NCBI GenBank assembly: GCA_017883345.1
Contig: JADGNT010000176.1
Location: 1-8,561, forward strand
Reading direction: 5' to 3'
Origin: Candidatus Solibacter sp.
GTDB taxonomy: Bacteria > Acidobacteriota > Terriglobia > Bryobacterales > Bryobacteraceae
Length of the DNA stretch: 8,561 bases
Each line of letters begins with the position of its first letter. The stretch's first letter is position 1. This document shows positions 6,850 through 8,561 of this stretch, in pieces. Position numbers and translations under genes: made by a program. The notes under the pieces are model-generated. The model did no database searches and was not told where the DNA came from. It saw nothing but the letters and a program-made list of their open reading frames with translations.

Positions 6850-6876
6850 TCCGAAACCCTATTTTCCGAAACCCTA
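6850..6876 (-). repeat. Tandem 12-bp repeat in the leader of the MBL gene
   Basis: On the - strand TAGGGTTTCGGA occurs twice with a 15-base period (+ strand 6865-6876 and 6850-6861), separated by AAA. The upstream copy starts right after the -10 box. The downstream copy ends inside the Shine-Dalgarno GGAGG. The repeat therefore covers most of the expected 5' leader, where a DNA- or RNA-binding repressor could act, or it may be a small tandem duplication. Confidence 0.6.
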
Positions 6877-6882
6877 ATTATA
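6877..6882 (-). promoter_or_regulatory. Perfect -10 box (TATAAT) upstream of the MBL gene
   Basis: The - strand reads CACTATAATTAGGG, with an exact TATAAT in a locally AT-rich stretch inside otherwise GC-rich DNA. Transcription would start around 6870, giving a leader of about 28 bases to the ATG at 6842. No good -35 box is present at 16-18 bases (ACTCGG at 17), so an activator may be needed, or the match may be partly fortuitous. Confidence 0.45.
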
Positions 6883-6935
6883 GTGCCTGCGCGCGGCAGC
6901 CGAGTTGCACATCCGAAGCCCATCGGCGCGCCGCA

Positions 6936-6958
6936 CGGAGAGGTTGCCAGTCTCTCCG
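6936..6958 (-). other. Seven-bp stem-loop between GH3 and MBL genes
   Basis: CGGAGAG (6936-6942) is complementary to CTCTCCG (6952-6958) around a 9-base loop. It lies about 120 bases past the GH3 stop and before the MBL promoter, where a transcript end would be expected. No T-run follows on the - strand, so an intrinsic terminator is not established. Confidence 0.3.
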
Positions 6959-7079
6959 CGAGTGTTAGGACCAGGCCCGTCGATGGGGAGACGCCCGCGC
7001 GAAGATCGTCAAGCACCGAATCGCGGAAGCAATACAAGACCCGATTTTCGCTACTCCAAGAGGCCTGGTCCGCCCGCGA

Positions 7080-8561
7080 CTATTGGGCCAGTTCGAACGC
7101 ACCTTTCAGGCGGATGTCGCGCGAAGACGCGCCGATCCACACCTCGAACGCACCCGGCTCGGCGACCCACTCGTCTTTTGCGGTGCTGTAGAAGGACAGC
7201 GCGGAGTGGTCCAGAGTGAACGACACGCTTCGCGCCTCCCCCGGATTGAGCATGACGCGCCGGAACCCTTTCAGCTCTTTGAGGGGGCGATCCACACTCG
7301 ATTTTACGTCGTGAACATACAACTGCACGATCTCGGCGCCGGCTCGCGACCCGCTATTGCGCACCTGCATCGTCACCTGAACCTGCTTGCCGGCAGCCAC
7401 TTTGGCCGGCGTGATCTTCAGACCGCTGTAATCGAATTTCGTGTAGGAGAGCCCGTACCCGAACGGGAACAGCGGCTCGACGTTCCGCTTGTCGAACCCC
7501 CGATAGCCGACATAGATGCCTTCGTCGTATGCCGTGTGCAAATTCTCGCCGGGATAGTGCCCATATGCCGGCGAATCGGCCCACTGCTTCGGGAACGTCA
7601 CGGGCAGCTTGCCGGACGGGTTTTGCGCGCCGAAGAGGATATCGCCGATGGCGTGCCCCGCCTCCTGGCCTCCATACCAGGCCTGCACGACAGCCGGAAC
7701 GCGCCCGATCCACTTCGTCATGGTGACCGGCGCTCCCGCGACAATCACTACGATGGTGTTCTTGTTGGCCGCGGCGACCGCCTCGATGAGCTCGTCCTGA
7801 CCGGCAGGCAGATCCATCGACGGGCGGTCGAAACCCTCCGACTCGAGCTTGTAGGAGTAGCCGACCACGACGATCGCGGCGTCGGATTTCCGCGCGAGTT
7901 CGACGGCCTCATTACGAAGCATGACGCGTGCCCGCGGTGTTTCCTGGCCCGCTTCATCGCCTTGCATGGCGACCCCCAGCGCGTAGCCGACCCGCACCTC
8001 GGAGCCCGCGGTCTCCTTGACGCCGTCGAGGGCGGTGACGGCGTACTTCGGCCGGACCAGCGAACTTCCGCCGCCGCCCGTTCTCGCCACCGCGGCACTC
8101 GGACCGATCACGGCGACCGAGCGGATCTTGGGAGCGCCGAGCGGAAGCGCCCCGCCTTCGTTCTTCAGGAGCACGATGCTTTCGGTCGCGGCCCTGCGCG
8201 CCACCGCTCTCTGCTCCGGCGTATCCACCTCACCGCCGCTGGCGGGAGTGGCGTCGAACAACCCCGCGCTGAACATCACGCGCAAAATGCGCCGCGCAGC
8301 GTCGTCCACGGCCTCCTGTTTCAATTGGCCGGCAGCCACAGCGGCCAGCACTTTCTCCCGCGTCAGCCAGCCCGCCCCGTTTCCGTCCTTCTGCGTTTCG
8401 GGCTTGGCGAACCAGGTTCGCATCGCTTCTCCACCGGGCATCTCCAGATGCATGCCGGCAGCAACGGTCTTAGCCGTGCTGTAGGTGCTGCCCCAGTCGG
8501 AAATTACAAATCCTCTGAAGCCCCAGCGCTTTTGCAGCGTTTCCGAAAGCAGCATGGGGTT
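7080..8561 (-). CDS. Glycoside hydrolase family 3 beta-glucosidase-type enzyme, C-terminal part (5' end outside window)
   Basis: The gene enters from the right edge; 493 residues and a TAG stop are visible, while GH3 enzymes of this layout are usually 700-850 residues. The visible part opens at NPMLLSETLQKRWGFRGFVI, followed by SDWG, whose Asp (codon 8496-8498) is the GH3 nucleophile. Next come the (alpha/beta)6 domain with GGGGSSLVRP and the motif ESEGFDR, whose Glu just before GFDR (residue 242 of the visible part) is the likely acid/base. The segments WYGGQEAGHAIGDILFG, NPSGKLPVTFP and PLFPFGYGLSYT are GH3 hallmarks. The last 90 residues or so (EIVQLYVHD, ELKGFRRVMLNPGE) form the fibronectin III-like domain. 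It should release glucose or a related sugar from beta-glycosides; many relatives are exported, but the N-terminus is not visible. It reads toward the MBL gene, which has its own promoter. Confidence 0.95.
   Translation of the reverse strand, partial: NPMLLSETLQKRWGFRGFVISDWGSTYSTAKTVAAGMHLEMPGGEAMRTWFAKPETQKDGNGAGWLTREKVLAAVAAGQLKQEAVDDAARRILRVMFSAGLFDATPASGGEVDTPEQRAVARRAATESIVLLKNEGGALPLGAPKIRSVAVIGPSAAVARTGGGGSSLVRPKYAVTALDGVKETAGSEVRVGYALGVAMQGDEAGQETPRARVMLRNEAVELARKSDAAIVVVGYSYKLESEGFDRPSMDLPAGQDELIEAVAAANKNTIVVIVAGAPVTMTKWIGRVPAVVQAWYGGQEAGHAIGDILFGAQNPSGKLPVTFPKQWADSPAYGHYPGENLHTAYDEGIYVGYRGFDKRNVEPLFPFGYGLSYTKFDYSGLKITPAKVAAGKQVQVTMQVRNSGSRAGAEIVQLYVHDVKSSVDRPLKELKGFRRVMLNPGEARSVSFTLDHSALSFYSTAKDEWVAEPGAFEVWIGASSRDIRLKGAFELAQ

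Noticed and set aside
6843..7037. N-terminal extension of the MBL protein by 65 residues
   Set aside because: The extension would bury the twin-arginine signal and cover the TATAAT box and repeats; GGAGG sits exactly at the inner ATG.
1..8561. Mobile elements, CRISPR arrays, tRNA or rRNA genes
   Set aside because: No transposase, terminal inverted repeats, regularly spaced repeats or RNA gene patterns were seen; the non-coding gaps are all under 240 bases.

Overview
The window is GC-rich and compactly coded. It carries seven genes: one partial gene on the + strand at the left edge, then six consecutive genes on the - strand, the last cut by the right edge. The mix of enzymes (GH3 beta-glucosidase, secreted metallo-hydrolase, sugar isomerase-like and enolase-superfamily proteins, beta-lactamase-like serine hydrolase, lactonase-type propeller, amidohydrolase) and the many twin-arginine N-termini resemble soil Acidobacteriota of the Solibacter/Bryobacter type. 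That placement is inferred from gene style only; no marker gene is present.

Layout, left to right: 1-528 (+) is the C-terminal end of an amidohydrolase. 529-664 is a short convergent gap. 665-1807 (-) is a lactonase-family beta-propeller with a problematic start. 1861-3108 (-) is a class C beta-lactamase-like serine hydrolase. 3182-4522 (-) is an enolase-superfamily protein of the RspA/mannonate dehydratase type. 4631-5506 (-) is a sugar phosphate isomerase/epimerase-like TIM barrel. 5697-6842 (-) is an MBL-fold hydrolase. 7080-8561 (-) is the C-terminal two thirds or so of a GH3 beta-glucosidase. On the - strand the reading order is GH3, MBL, isomerase, enolase-like, serine hydrolase, lactonase.

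The last four genes (isomerase to lactonase) are spaced 108, 73 and 53 bases apart and probably form one operon, with a plausible promoter about 100 bases ahead of the isomerase start. The MBL gene has its own likely promoter (perfect TATAAT) and a strong ribosome binding site. All five complete genes encode N-terminal export signals, four of them twin-arginine. The inferred theme is cell-envelope breakdown of plant-type glycosides: GH3 releases sugars, and exported isomerase-, dehydratase- and lactonase-like enzymes modify sugars or sugar acids outside the cytoplasm. Substrates cannot be read from the sequence.

No mobile element, CRISPR array, tRNA or rRNA is visible. The points most worth a second look are the loss of mannonate-dehydratase catalytic residues in the enolase-like protein, a bipartite 14-bp stem in the isomerase/enolase-like spacer, the mismatch between an ideal ribosome binding site and the lactonase reading frame, and a 12-bp tandem repeat lying between promoter and start codon of the MBL gene. 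None of these is proof of a new system.
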